The position numbers and the translations under genes are program-made. Under the pieces are notes generated by a model. The model had not been told where the DNA came from, ran no database searches, and saw only the letters and a list, made by a program, of their open reading frames with translations. Shown here piece after piece: positions 16,879 to 28,231 of a stretch of 31,873 nucleotides of DNA. The stretch is from Mesostigma viride (lineage: Eukaryota > Streptophyta > Mesostigmatophyceae > Mesostigmatales > Mesostigmataceae). Each line of letters starts with the position of its first letter. The first letter of the stretch is position 1. The DNA lies in the NCBI GenBank assembly GCA_009746045.1, contig RPFO01000720.1, positions 1 through 31,873 on the forward strand. The letters run 5' to 3'.

Positions 16879-19800
16879 TTACGAGGCGAACCGCTTGCCT
16901 CCCATACCAGACTGAATTCGACAAGGTTGAAACTACGCGCATATACGTCGATAGTGCCGGCTGGGATTCCTCCCTTTGAGGAAGACCCTAGCCCCTTAAG
17001 AGCCAGCTTCACGCTATCTAGACGGGACATGTTGACGCTCCCTGACGGCTTCCACGACTCCGGCCTCAAACAAAACGGGATGCAGTACACGCGGGAGTTC
17101 TTCTCCACGCGCGTATGGAAATCGGCGGGGACGAGGTAAGAGAAATAATAGGATCGCGACCATCTCCGTAAAGGCTCTGCGAGTTCATATACAAGTTCGC
17201 CCGGGTGAAAAGATGTCCGTCTCCGAACTCGCTGTTGTCATTGTAAAACTTCCAATACGCGTTGTATCCGAAATCCGCGTCGGAGCGGAACTTATTTGCC
17301 ACAAAGGACAAATCCGCAGGCTTATACCAGAACAAAAGTTCCTTCACAGGATGGTTAAAACGAAGGTCGAGGTCGACCTCGTTCTCCCCCCCGACGTGCT
17401 GCTGGAAGTACTGCGTTTCCGTTATAAGGTACTCGTGACCGTTAAGCGCAAACTGCTTCCTCTCGAAGTCGTCGAGGTAGAAAAACCGGGCCACCAGCTT
17501 GCACTCGAACTTTGGCGGCCTAGTTATCCATCCTGCACGCGGATGAACAAACACCTGAGACTCTCCGACGGTGTAGTTAATGGATTGAGGAATCTTGAAA
17601 GAGTCGATAGCGATAAGCCAGTCACCCGAATTGCCAAAAAGATCGCCATTTCCGAGCGCCTTAACACGGACGACCGCCGCAGTCAGGATACCGCCCGCTC
17701 CCGTTGTCCATGTGTCCACAGAGAAACGCGACGTCCCTTGCGTGTCAACCAGGTTCGCCCAATACGCTCCGTTGTTGGTAACAACGTCCGACCCCTTGGT
17801 GGCTGCGAACATCGTCGTGGTTGGAGAGCGAAAATCTGCCGAACGACTGGCAAGCGTGCCGAGCTGGAAACCACGCCTGAAGTCGCACCGATATCGTTAG
17901 GCGTGACCGCAAGATTGTAGAACCAGACGTACTCCCACTTGACATTGTTCTTCGCCGCAAAGGTGGTTGCGGTGTCGGGACTGTTACCGAGATACAGCTT
18001 CTTGTCAACAATCGTTGGCTGTGACATCTTTGGCCACAGAGGATGGATCTCCTTGTTCTGCCCATCAACATACAGCTGATAGACGTCGTTGTTATTGCGA
18101 TAGTGGCCGTTCCAGAAATCGACACCGCGGATCTTGAGCTTTGTCTTCGGGGAATATGCAACGCCACTGATCCCGCTAGGACCGAAAGTGAGGATGTTTC
18201 CAAAAACAGCGCTTGCCTCAAAACCGCCCAAAGAACCATCAATTAGCAGAAGCGGGCACTGAACGCCGTCGATGAAAATACCCACGGAGTTAATGCTCTG
18301 GGCAGAAGTGCCAGTAGAGGTGCCGAACTTCGGATATGGTAGACGAGTGACCGTAAACGTGTGCCACGCGTTCAACGAAACGGCAGAAACGTTAACGCGC
18401 ATCCTACGGTCCGTGGTTGCATTATCGCCCTGAGTCACGATGTACATCTCAGTTGCATTAGGTGAGAGGTAGAGAGACATTCTGTTCTTGCGGTTTGCGG
18501 CCATGTCAGACGTTGTCGCCGGGCCAATATTGAACAAGGGAATGGGGTTTGAGTCAAGAGCGGCACTTGACAAAAAGAACTCAAACGAGACTGAAAAAAG
18601 GTTCAAGCCAGTCTTATCCCCGTCTGTCAGAGGAATCTGGACTCGGTCATGAGAGTTCACAGCTGTCGTGTAATCAGCAGCCGTATTCGACCATACGATC
18701 TCGCCGCCGGCGATCGAAACTTGAGAACCGATCACCTGGGCAGCCGCTGACCCGGTACCGGTGTTGGCAGGCGATCCGCCCACAAACTCCCATCGCCCGG
18801 GAACTGTACCGGGGACTGACCCGGCCGTGATTGTCTCGACTCGGGTGAGCACGAGCGCGTGGCTCTGGCCGTCTCCGATGTAAAGTTGGTCCTGAGGAAA
18901 GGTCTCCATCTGAGTCTTAACCCCGCCCGTCTCGACCCACAGCTTCAAGTCTCCGGACGACCCGGTCTGGAGTGAAATGTTGTCCGTGGCACTTCCGTAG
19001 GTTAAGATGTTCTGCCCCACACCCTGCTGATTGGTTGCTGGACAAGTAACCGTTGTCGCAACGGTGAAAGTATCGTCCCCACCGTTAAACCCGGCATCAC
19101 TCAGATCAACCATTGCGTGATTAGAAGTGGCGCCATAGACGCCCCCAGACGACTTTATCGCGTTCTCGCTATTAGTATAATTAAACAGCTGGAACTTGGG
19201 CATCAGAGCAGTCGGCTGACGACTGCCAGTGTTGTCTAGGTCACCGTCGAAGTCCCAGTACCCAGCAGCTGCGTTGTCCGCGGTAGTCTGGTTATAAGGG
19301 AACTTGGAGTAGTCGATCGGAGCGCTGGTCGCGGTGTCTACGGGAAATCGTTTGCGTAATACGTGAAAATGTCATCAGGGTCGGCGAATTGGACGCGAAT
19401 TACCACATCGTGATGCTGAATCGCGATCATAGGAAGGGCCAGGCCAGGGTCCATTGTAAAAGCAAACTCGATAGGGATGTAAATGTGCTGCCGCCGGGTA
19501 CCGTTGCAATACTCATACACATCGCCAAACTCGTCAAACTTGACGCTACCACCGTGGTTGGTTGGCAAGTTATCAACGCTACTCTTGTGACTCTTGCGCG
19601 ACAGGATGTCCATCACGTGCAAGAAATCACCGGTAAGCCGCTCGATGCTAAACCCGCCAATCACAAGCTCAACGTACTTGATGAGGATGCGCGCAAAGTC
19701 CTTTGCAAAAGGAGAGTACTTTAGATTCGGAAACTCCTCGACGTCCAAGTAAAGCATCACCTTGTGAAGAAGGTCTCCGGAGCGCGGGATTTTGAACTCG

Positions 19801-19973
19801 ATAAGCTGGCCGTACGTCACAACACCCGCAGTTTGAGTGATCTCGGCATCCTCCATCGCGTAGTTCGTATGACGGCTCCACGTGGACTTCCAAAAAGTGA
19901 TCTCTGGGTCCACGACCAACATCACATCTTGACTTCCCTTGCTACGGATCCACATAACTGCGCACGAAGACAT
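16879..19973 (-). CDS. Major capsid protein paralogue 2 with a large LamG-like insertion; four frame breaks
   Basis: The ATG at 19973 (MSSCAVMWIRSKGSQDVMLV) opens a normal first jelly roll with FWKSTWSRHTNYAMEDAEIT, PTNHGG and LPMIAIQHHDVVIRV. After a one-base break near 19340 come about 450 extra residues rich in Gly, Ser, Thr and Asn. They have features of concanavalin/LamG folds: AWHTFTVTRL, VGIFIDGVQCPL, and later KLYLGNSPD and VWFYNLAVTP. Breaks near 17870 and 17150 lead through LVARFFYLDDFERKQFALNG and YGDGRDP, and the final one near 16900 gives SGMGGKRFAS at the stop 16879. The whole is about 1030 aa, roughly twice the paralogues. The insertion sits between the two jelly rolls and could be exposed on the capsomer surface, for example for sugar binding. 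Confidence 0.85.
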
Positions 19974-20004
19974 GGTTTGGTGTAGATTCTAATATAATAC
20001 AGTC

Positions 20005-20016
20005 TTTTTTTTTTTT
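20005..20016 (-). promoter_or_regulatory. A12 tract upstream of MCP paralogue 2
   Basis: On the minus strand twelve A are followed by GACTGTATTATATTAG, ending 32 bases before the ATG at 19973. Similar A9 tracts followed by GT lie before MCP paralogue 4 and the gene at 28277. A viral promoter element is inferred from position only. Confidence 0.35.
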
Positions 20017-21693
20017 ACGACGCGTAACGCTTGCCTCCCATGCCGGACTGGATAGAAAGCAAGTTGAAGTTCCGAGCATAGACGTGAATGGTACCAGGTG
20101 GCACGCCGCCGAGACCAGTCAGGACCAACTTCACATCGTCCAAACGAGACATATTCACGGAACCGGTAGGCTTGCAGCTGCCAGGGTCCAAACAAAAGGG
20201 GATGATGTAAATGTTGTGATCCGAGTCAACGCGCTTATGGAACTGGGTTGGGATCACGTATGAAAAGTAAACAGGATCCTTGCCGTCTCCGTACATATTT
20301 TGGGAGTTCAAAATGAGATTCGCGGAACGGAAGAGGTGCCCCTCTCCAAAGCTGCTGTTCGGGTTGCGAAACGACCAATAGCCCTTATAGTAGCCCTTTA
20401 CCGTTGTCTCGGGCTCTGCCCAGTTGTCAGGTCGATAGAAAAACAGCAGCTCCTTTACGGGATGGTTGAACTTGAGGTCGATCGTCACCTGCTCTTGCCC
20501 GCCCACATACTGAGTGTGCAACTGGTTCTCAGTCATCAGAAACTCATGCGACTCACTGGCAAACTGTTGCCTCTCGTAGTCGTCCAAAAAGACATACCGA
20601 CCGACAAGTCGAGTTGTGAACGTGGGTGGGTTGCTAGCCCACACCTGACGCTGATTTGGGGCGACGGAAGTAAACATAGGCACAAACTTTTCGGCGGGAG
20701 GAATCATCGAATCGGTGATAACAAACTTCCGAGTCGTCCCCGTCGCCGAATTGTAGTCGGCGATCTCGAAAGAAATCTCCAGCTTTCCGTCAGAAGTCCC
20801 GTTGGGAGGAGTGGCAGTAGCTAACACGTTTGTAATCTTGTCGGTATACATTGCGTTCTCGATCACGTGCTTAACCCACTTGCGATCTCCGGTCTCCGAG
20901 ATGAGCTGCGCCATCTGGTTACCATATGACTGGTCCAAATACCTCGACCGGATAATGGAACGGATCAAGTTGTAGTCAGGGGTTGCAGAGGTGTTCAGAC
21001 TTGACTTTACGGTCGCTCCGATCACTCCGGGGACTGTGTCGTAAACTGGGTCGGACTTTGAGTAGCTAGTGAAGATCTTGTCGGCCGTGGCAAACTTTAC
21101 CTTCACGCGGACTTCGTGGAAAGACAAAGCAATCATGGGGAAACAAGTGCCCGGCTCGCACGTGAACGCGAACTCGAGAGGGATGTAAATGTACTGAGGA
21201 GACCTGCCGTCGAAGAACTCGGTCATCTTTCCAGCCTTGTTAAACTTGACGCTGCCTCCGTGACTAGTTGGCATGTTTTCTACCCAACTGGCGTAATCCG
21301 GGCGATTAATGACGTCCCAGATATGGAGCATGTCACCCGTGATTCGTTCAATCATGTATCCTCCAACTATAAACTCGACGTACTCGATCAGCGCGCGAGG
21401 GAAGTCCCAGATGAAAGGGGCGAAAGAACCGTCCCATCCAGGAACAGCGGACATGTTTATGACTAACATCATCTTAGTGATGAGGTCTCCCACGCGAGAC
21501 ATCTTGAACTCCAAGTCTGACCGTACCCAGAGGACCCGGTTGATTGCGTAATTTCGAGGTCCTCCCATGCATAGTTGGTGTGCCTAGGAAACACGGACTT
21601 GAAAAAAGTTACCTCGGGGTTGCCAATGGTCGCGATGTCCTGGGGACCGCGAGCCTTAAGCATCATCATTTGGGCGCCGGAAGATGAAGCCAT
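20015..21693 (-). CDS. Major capsid protein paralogue 3; one frame break
   Basis: The ATG at 21693 gives MASSSGAQMMMLKARGPQDI, then FFKSVFPRHTNYAWEDLEIT. A single missing base near 21540 (after GSSGYGQT) shifts to the frame LEFKMSRVGDLITKMMLVIN, which stays open for the rest. Motifs include PTSHGG, FPMIALSFHEVRVKV, LVGRYVFLDDYERQQFA, YGDGKDPVYFSY, KPTGSVNMSRLDDVKL and the terminal QSGMGGKRYAS. At about 560 aa it is the most typical MCP of the four and the likeliest main shell protein. A 41-bp gap with a T12 tract separates its stop from the start of paralogue 2. Confidence 0.9.
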
Positions 21694-21790
21694 GGATAAA
21701 TGGATATAGTATTGTTCCCGAAAAAAAAAGTTTCTACGCGGCCTAGAAAGAAAATAAACGATCGTAGAATTATATAGACATACATCTCCT
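21694..21790. promoter_or_regulatory. Divergent promoter region between MCP paralogues 3 and 4
   Basis: The 97-bp gap between two opposite starts contains an A9 tract at 21721-21729 followed by GTTTC, and an AT-rich stretch ending TATATAGACATACATC just before ATG 21791. On the other strand a short AT stretch precedes ATG 21693. Confidence 0.45.
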
Positions 21791-23412
21791 ATGGCTTCTC
21801 AAAACATTACGGCCCATCTGACTTGGCTGAAAGCCAAGGGGGCTTTTGACACCTTCCTCACAGTCGATCCAGAGAAGACTTTTTTCAAGTCCGTGTTTTC
21901 CCGTCACACAAATTTTAGCTGGACCGATGTCGAAATTTTGCCCGACGTGGTTCCCATGTACGGAGGCCAAGTTAAGTTCAAGATACCGAGGATTGGCGAT
22001 TTAGTGACGCAGATGTATCTTTACTTCAATATCACAAAACTTAACTACGGGGTTATGCAAGTTCACGTAGACAAGAACGCTGTGGATGAGGACGGAGTCA
22101 CTCCGACGAATCCAGGCCTCGAAACTGTGACTACGAGGACACTCGCGGCGTTCAAAGCGTCTAATTATCCGTTGTTAGCGGATGCGGATTACGATGGGAT
22201 CACACACGAGTCATTCCAACCCGCTTGGATCGACTACCTTGGTTACGTGTTGACAAACACGGTCGAATTGTGGGTCGGCGGAAACATGATTGACAGCCAC
22301 ACAGGCGATTTTCTACGCATTTGGGATTGCGTGACACGTAATTCAGATTTGAGCGTGATACAGGGTCTGCCTTCAGAGCACGGAGGCGTCGGTAACATTG
22401 GAACCATGCACGATCAACATGTTTACGTCCCTCTGCGTTTCTTTTTCAACAAAGAGGCGGGATACGCACTACCATTGCTGCGATTCAGTATCACGACGTG
22501 GAAGTCGTGTTAAAGATGAGTGCAAAGCCGCTCCGTCAAGACTATTTGAGCTACATGGAGAAAATCCCGTTCAAGACTGCCCCTTCAGTCGATCCAGAGC
22601 GGTTTGTGCGGAAACCCGTGACGATTTTTGAGGGCGACGTGAACTCTGGCCTTACAGACACTGGCGAACAGTTGATGCGATCAGAATTAGGCGGTGACCT
22701 GCGCGCAGTACGCCTCGTCACGCGCTACATACTTTTGGACGATTTCGAACGAGCTCAATTCAACAAAGGCACGCATTCGTACCTGATAACGGAGACAAAG
22801 CACCTCGAGTTCCCGCTCACCAAACGAGACAAGCTAATCAAGGACCTTTCGTTAGACCCGATTTCGGGAGCGTGTAAAGAGCTCATATTTTTCTTCAGGG
22901 CCGACCATCGTCGTCTAGAAGGCAGCGATGAAAAGAACGCAAACGAAGAATACTGGAACTTTGAAGGAAATCGTCCATTTGCGAAAAACGACATGATCGA
23001 TCGTGGTCGTTATTTTGTGCGCACGTACGGAAAGCAGATGGTGCACATTGACAATGCCTTTTTTGACCGCGCGACGCTGACTCTTAATAACGGCGATCTG
23101 TTCTCACCACCGAGGGACCCTCTTTGGTTCAACTTTTTTTTGCCTGCCGAGTTCCATCGACGCATACCTGTCGAAAATAACTTTGAGATGGTGTACTTTA
23201 TTCCGTTTTCGCTAAAGCCTGAAGAAGACCAGCCAACGGGCAGCATTAACTTCAGCAAAGTGGACAGGGCGACCCTTCGTTTGTTTTTTAAAAACTTGCC
23301 AGGAGTTAGAGAGGGTCCAATCATGTCGAACGGGCGCGTTCATGTGTACGCTCGCGTTTTGAACATTTTTGAGATTTCAAACGGACACGCTCGAAAGACA
23401 TTCTTAAACTAG
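21791..23412 (+). CDS. Major capsid protein paralogue 4, divergent; one frame break
   Basis: The ATG at 21791 gives MASQNITAHLTWLKAKGAFD and FFKSVFSRHTNFSWTDVEIL, clear MCP motifs. An insertion of about 60 residues follows the first strand motif (with DEDGVTPTNPG). Near 22470 one base is missing: the first frame ends after GYALPL and the second continues AAIQYHDVEVVLKM. The second jelly roll has LVTRYILLDDFERAQF, PPRDPLWFNFFLPAEFHRR and QPTGSINFSKVDRATL. The C-terminus (ISNGHARKTFLN) lacks the SGMGGKRFAS ending of the others. It is transcribed away from the other three, so it may be a minor capsid or vertex protein. Confidence 0.87.
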
Positions 23413-25576
23413 CGACGGAATTGTCCCCTCTGTGCAATAAGGTCACGGAGCTTTCGATAATACGCGGGATCTACAGAACCCTTGTAATTGTTAATGTTTC
23501 GACTTGCTTCAAACGCTCGATTCTGTCGACCAATGAAGTTTCCAGGCTCCGTTATCATAGACGACCAAGTGTTTTTGTCACTGTCTATAAGCTTGTCATA
23601 CCAAGCATCGAGCTTTCTAGCATCTTGCGGTCCGAGTTTGTTAGTCATGTCACGGTACATTTCGTATAACTTCCCGTCCCTCTTGCGGAACAGCCGGTCT
23701 TTTTCGAGTTGTGTAAGAAGATCGGTTCCGTCCCATGGCAACTCTGTGAATCCGTTATTAAGATTCAGAGGGTCATAAGGAGATTGTCCCGGGCCTATAC
23801 TCTCCCCCCCCCCGGAGCTATACTTTTTATCGATCAAGCTGGTGAGGTTACCACCTTGTCCACCGGTCTGGATCTGAAGAGCGTCATTAATATCTTTCTC
23901 TGAAATCCCATAACTTCTAGCTTCATCGACTAGTCGTTTGACGTTATCCGGATGGTCGTGTACTGGATCGGACATGCGTGACCAGTCCTCTTCTAAAGGA
24001 TTGTCTCGCCGATTTCGATTATATTGTCTGTCTACCAGCTGTGTAAGACGTAGTGCGGTGTCAACTCCGTCAATCGTCGCGTCTCTTATCTCGTCCTCTG
24101 TTACTCCCCATCTTCTTGCATCGCGTAAATAACCCTTGATATGTTCGGGATCATCGAGTATGGGATCTGACATATCTGCAAAGTCGTCCTTCAAGTCATC
24201 AATTGCATACCGTCGATCAATGGCTTGCGTTAGACTGTACGCTTTATCACCACTACCGCTCATGATTTGATCGATCGTCCCTCCAGGAACCCTATATTTT
24301 TTAGCAGCGATTACAAGGTCTCTCAGATTTTCTGGTGTATTGCGTTCTTGAAAATCGACGTCAACTACACCTTGGTTTTTCAACCTTTCATCAAATGCAC
24401 GTTGTTGCCGCTGAGTCGGCCCGTTTCCGAGACCGTACATATTCCACGCATCGCCCAGAGACTCGACAGCCATGTCAGGGTTCATGTATTCCATTAAAGA
24501 AGACCGTTTCGTGAATGCTGTCATTAGCTTTGTCATGGCATCGCGCTTGTCCATCTGATGCATGTCGCGTGGCAAGAATCGTTCAATAACAGCGGGTCCG
24601 TACATATTGATGTATGCAGACAGCTTCGAGGGCGACACATTCGTTATGCCGAACGTGTTCAGCATTGATCCGATTCGCTCATCCGTAGCGGCCATCTGCA
24701 ACGCAGCTCCGGCAGCGTTGTTCGCGAGGGACATGCCAGCAGCACGTAGACCTTGTCCTGCTCTCGCGTTGGAGTACGCGTGACCCGCGTCCAAAGCGGC
24801 CATTGTTCCGTACCTGCCCATGGATGTGTTTGAAAGACCAGAAGCGTACGTCAAAGCGTTCCCAACACCCTTCATACCCGGTATGAAACCTGCGGCGGCA
24901 CCCACTCCGCCAAGAAGACTGGGAAAGCGTAAGCGAGCGAAGTTTTCCAGTCGTTGTTTCGATTTGCGTTGGCAACTGCGACGAGATTAGCAGCGTTCAT
25001 GGGATTAAGAAACGTTGCCGCACCCGTCATTCCAAGCGTGGCAGCTTTCCATGGGTTGTTCGCTGTCTGTCTAGCGATACCGACTGCAGATTGCGCGGCT
25101 TGTCTAGGGTTGTTCCAAGCGTATTTAAGTGCCTCTATCATTCCCATCCCTTTTCCACCAGGGTCTTCTCCTTTATCTTCGCCGACTCCGGACCACAAGT
25201 CCATGTTGTTGTCCTGATGAATGACGCCTTCGACAAAGTCAGGAAACGTGAACCGCTTGGGTAGAAGAATAAAACTATTCGGCGCCAAAACGAGGGGAGA
25301 AAGATGAGGATTTGCGATAATAAGGTCATCCACAGATACCCCGAATTTTTCTGAGATAGACTTCCACGTGTCCCCTTCTTCAGTCACGTGACCGTTTTTG
25401 TTACCGTACAGTCCATTACCTTCGATCGCGTATGCTGGCAAAATATTTCGCTCATACGCGTTCTTTATAATCGTATCCGGATGCGTTTCCGGATTGGCAG
25501 GTTCAGATTTGAGTGTTGACTGATCCGGAAACATGCGAACCATCCGCTCTAGTAAATCTTGAGGGACGGCAACCAT
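23409..25576 (-). CDS. LysM-domain protein with internal helical repeats, about 720 aa; one frame break
   Basis: The ATG at 25576 gives MVAVPQDLLERMVRMF. Residues about 63-107 form a LysM domain (HVTEEGDTWKSISEKFGVSV, then IANPHLSPLVLAPNSFILLP), a fold that binds peptidoglycan or chitin. An Ala/Gly-rich, partly hydrophobic stretch follows. Frame 1 ends near 24890 at SLAYAFP, and the other frame continues SLLGGVGAAAGFIPGMKGVG. The C-terminal half has three related repeats of about 60-70 residues, each with an amphipathic R/K-rich helix and an ending of the type LTQAIDRRY, LTQLVDRQY or LTSLIDKKY, the last two preceded by MSDPI or MSDPV segments. Virion association is likely from the capsid context. 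The 3' end overlaps the end of MCP paralogue 4 by four bases. Confidence 0.7.
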
Positions 25577-25635
25577 GTTTCCGCTGGACGGTGCTCTTGG
25601 AAGATCCAGTTTGAGTTTCTATAATGTTCAAAGAT

Positions 25636-25932
25636 TTAATTTGGATCTTCCTCCTCGGTCACTTTGACTTGCACGCGGAGTCTCTTTCCGGAAGCCAATC
25701 GTACGTATTGAGATGTCTTGTGAACGCTTTTGCGTCGCTTGCACGTGGTGGTTTCGTCAAGTATCGGCACAGCATCTATAATATCTGCAACGGGCAAGCT
25801 TACGTCATCGTCTTCGTCGCTTGGGACCTCGAAAACGACGTGTCCGTCCTTGTTCATGGACACCGACCAACCACGACGCACGCCGTCATATAAGATATCG
25901 GCGATAGATCCGGTTGTAGAAGAGGACGGCAT
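25636..25932 (-). CDS. Unknown small protein, 98 aa
   Basis: Not recognised. The ATG at 25932 gives MPSSSTTGSIADILYDGVRR, then GWSVSMNKDGHVVFEVPSDE, an acidic patch and a basic C-terminus (KRRKSVHKTSQYVRLASGKR). The frame is open upstream to 26130, but that part overlaps the divergent gene at 26011 and reads unlike a protein, so the inner ATG is preferred. It may be a small virion or DNA-binding protein. Confidence 0.6.
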   Translation of the reverse strand: MPSSSTTGSIADILYDGVRRGWSVSMNKDGHVVFEVPSDEDDDVSLPVADIIDAVPILDETTTCKRRKSVHKTSQYVRLASGKRLRVQVKVTEEEDPN

Positions 25933-26010
25933 TTTGGGATAATTGTAACTGATATTTTCCACCTTCGTTCTAGAACGAACATAAAGATTGTTGGAAATGG
26001 TCAGACTTCG
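25933..26010. promoter_or_regulatory. Divergent promoter region
   Basis: A gap of 78 bases between opposite starts at 25932 and 26011, AT-richer than its surroundings, with a small perfect inverted repeat TTCGTTCTAGAACGAA (about 25964-25979). Confidence 0.45.
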
Positions 26011-26262
26011 ATGAACGCGCAGAAAGCCAAGGTATTGGAAGCGAACATCGTCAACATCCACAAGTTTTTGCGGTTTTCTCAAAGCGGAGAGACTCTTTCT
26101 CGCGTGAACCCGTTCGATATCGGCAACCATCGCATATACTCAACCGTGATTCAGGGTCAGCGAGTGATTTTTTTTCTCGAAAAAGGAGGTAAAAACCCGA
26201 TCACGAAAGACACAGACGTCAACTTTATAGGGTACACGTACCTAGGGTCCGTCGCGGCCTAA
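26011..26262 (+). CDS. Unknown small protein, 83 aa, upstream of the clamp gene
   Basis: Not recognised. MNAQKAKVLEANIVNIHKFL begins a basic, compact protein with a probable beta structure (RIYSTVIQGQRVIFFLEKGG). Its TAA at 26260 is three bases before the ATG of the PCNA-like gene on the same strand, which suggests a common transcript and perhaps a link to replication. Confidence 0.65.
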   Translation: MNAQKAKVLEANIVNIHKFLRFSQSGETLSRVNPFDIGNHRIYSTVIQGQRVIFFLEKGGKNPITKDTDVNFIGYTYLGSVAA

Positions 26263-26265
26263 ATC

Positions 26266-27081
26266 ATGGAATTCCGAACCGTGCAAGGTTCTTCCATCAA
26301 GATGCTCGTGGAGGTTTTGAAGGAACTCACGAACGATGTGAACTTCTTTTTCGATCAGAAAGGTGTCCGGATTGTTTCTTTCGACCTCGCTCACTGCGCA
26401 CTCTTTCACGCGTTTCTCGAGGCGTCCAAGATCGAGGAATACAAATGCAACAAGCAGTACACGATCGGTATCAGCCTCGTCAACCTGTTCAAGCTTCTCA
26501 AAAACGTCACCGTCAACGACGAGTTGGAACTTCGTCTTGACGACGCTAACCTGGACGTTTTGCAGATCACGATTCTCAACCGCGTGAAGAACACCCGGTG
26601 GACTTACGAGATGAAACTTATGGACATCGACGAGGAAATGATCGAGATCCCCGAAAAGGAGTACATGACTTGCATCACCATGGTCAGCTCCGAGTTCCAG
26701 AAAATTTGTCGCGACATTTCCATTGTGGCCGACAAGGTCAGGATCGAGTGCGGGGGAGATAACATCGTGTTGAGCGGTTCGGGCGACATCGGAAACTGCC
26801 AACTGGAGATCGGAAAGAATCACCCCGAAATGACGCTGAATGCAGTCAACGGAGACAGGATCGACGAGACTTACTCTGTCCGCTACTTGTGCACATTTTC
26901 CAAAGCTTCGGGGCTATGCAACACAGTTGATATTTTTATTATGCCAGAATATCCGATGATAGTTAAATACAAGATAGGCGATCTCGGATCATTGATGTTC
27001 GCACTCGCACCTCAGGTCGGCGAAGAGACCGAGGAAGGAGAAGGCGAACGAGAAGCTATGGATGAGAACCAGGAGGAATAA
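26266..27081 (+). CDS. PCNA-like DNA sliding clamp, 271 aa
   Basis: A trimeric ring that tethers DNA polymerase and other replication factors to DNA. The frame is intact from ATG 26266. The N-terminal half has the clamp pattern: FRTVQGSSIKMLVEVLKELT, VRIVSFDLAHCALFHAFLEA, then YTIGISLVNLFKLLKNVTVN. The C-terminal half has YSVRYLCTFSKASGLCNTVD, MPEYPMIVKYKIGDLGSLMF and the closing ALAPQ, as in PCNA. An acidic tail (EETEEGEGEREAMDENQEE) extends beyond the usual end, so it is slightly longer than eukaryotic PCNA. The stop overlaps the 3' end of the convergent VLTF3-like gene by 26 bases. Confidence 0.88.
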   Translation: MEFRTVQGSSIKMLVEVLKELTNDVNFFFDQKGVRIVSFDLAHCALFHAFLEASKIEEYKCNKQYTIGISLVNLFKLLKNVTVNDELELRLDDANLDVLQITILNRVKNTRWTYEMKLMDIDEEMIEIPEKEYMTCITMVSSEFQKICRDISIVADKVRIECGGDNIVLSGSGDIGNCQLEIGKNHPEMTLNAVNGDRIDETYSVRYLCTFSKASGLCNTVDIFIMPEYPMIVKYKIGDLGSLMFALAPQVGEETEEGEGEREAMDENQEE

Positions 27082-28191
27082 ATGTGGATGGGATGAACTG
27101 CCAGTTGAGCTTGTTACAGATGCCTTTCCACATGACATCCTGACCCCACAGCTTTTCTCTGCTCTTTAACAGCGGAAAGTACTGAATGAATTTGTCATAC
27201 CCCAACAACTGGCACATTTTGTGAATTGTATACGAGTAATTCAAAAAGTTCTTTCGGTTCTTGGGACACACATCCTCAAAAGGCTTCTGAATCATTCGGA
27301 ACATGTTACGCAGCTTTTCCTCTTGCTCCATTGTCATAGTAGGCGGCGTGGATCCGTGGAGGATGTGGGTGATCTGAACAGAATGCTCGAAATATTTAGA
27401 AAGTCGCAGCTTTCTGAGCACTTTGCGGACGTGCTTGACGGTGATGTCGTTCTTGTTGCTAAGCCGCATCTTCTTGAAGTCCAGGCGAATCGAGTCCAGA
27501 ATGTCGTCAGGAATGCTCGATTTTTCGCGAGCATTGAATTGCGCGATGCACTCGTTGAAATGATTGATGCGCTTGTAGCAGTAGTCTGTGGTGTCGATTT
27601 GAGTGCCGTATGGCACGGACTCACGCCCTGGTTAGTAGCCGGAGTCGCGAGACCGCATTTGCTGCACATCAAGTCGCCTCTCGAGACGTCCTCGACCATG
27701 TTGACCTTGCATTCGGGACAGAAGCCGTATAAATCATAGAGCATCACTGGAGTTGAGCAAGCGGTGATCTTAGATGGAAGGAAACTCCACTTCGACAGCG
27801 CCAGCATAAACTCGTCGTAAAGATAGCCCTTGTCTCGAGTCACCAAATCCCCGTTGTCCGATACAGGTGGACGGTACTTGAGACGCTCGCTGACCAGCCC
27901 TTTCTCGACTGCTTCAGAGAAGGGGAGCGTCGTCTCTTTGTTCTGTTGTTTGATCGTAGCCCACTCGTTTTCGAGGAATGTGACCTCGACGAGCTCGCCG
28001 TGCTTTGTTTTGGTCCAGACGCTCGACTTGGAAGACACCGGTTTTCTGCGCTGAACAGAGTGACAGTACCGCATGTACACTGGGATCACGTCTAGAATAA
28101 AGTCGTTCCGGAACTTGCCGTGGGTTTCTTCGTTATCATCGAACCACTTCATGCACTCCTTGTACTTGGCCTCGACTGTGGTCTTGTCCAT
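27056..28191 (-). CDS. VLTF3-like late transcription factor; one frame break
   Basis: The homologue of the poxvirus A2L-type late transcription factor, a core gene of the phylum, needed for late gene expression in the factory. The ATG at 28191 gives MDKTTVEAKYKECMKWFDDN. A zinc ribbon, FCPECKVNMVEDVSRGDLMC followed by SKCGL, sits at about residues 157-181. Near 27615-27640 one base is missing in a G-rich run; the reading continues RESVPYGTQIDTTDYCYKRI with the typical NHF motif after it. The C-terminal domain includes TVKHVRKVLRKLRLSKYFEH and a QKPFEDVCPKNRKNFLNYSY segment found in the family. The total is about 375 aa, within the usual range. Confidence 0.85.
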
Positions 28192-28231
28192 AGTGTTGAC
28201 GTAGTTTTACTCCGTTCGTTCAACAGGCGAG

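Noticed and set aside
15444-19973. Introns or inteins in the capsid genes, as known in some giant viruses
   Set aside because: At each break the protein similarity resumes within a few bases in another frame; there is no intervening sequence long enough for an intron or intein.
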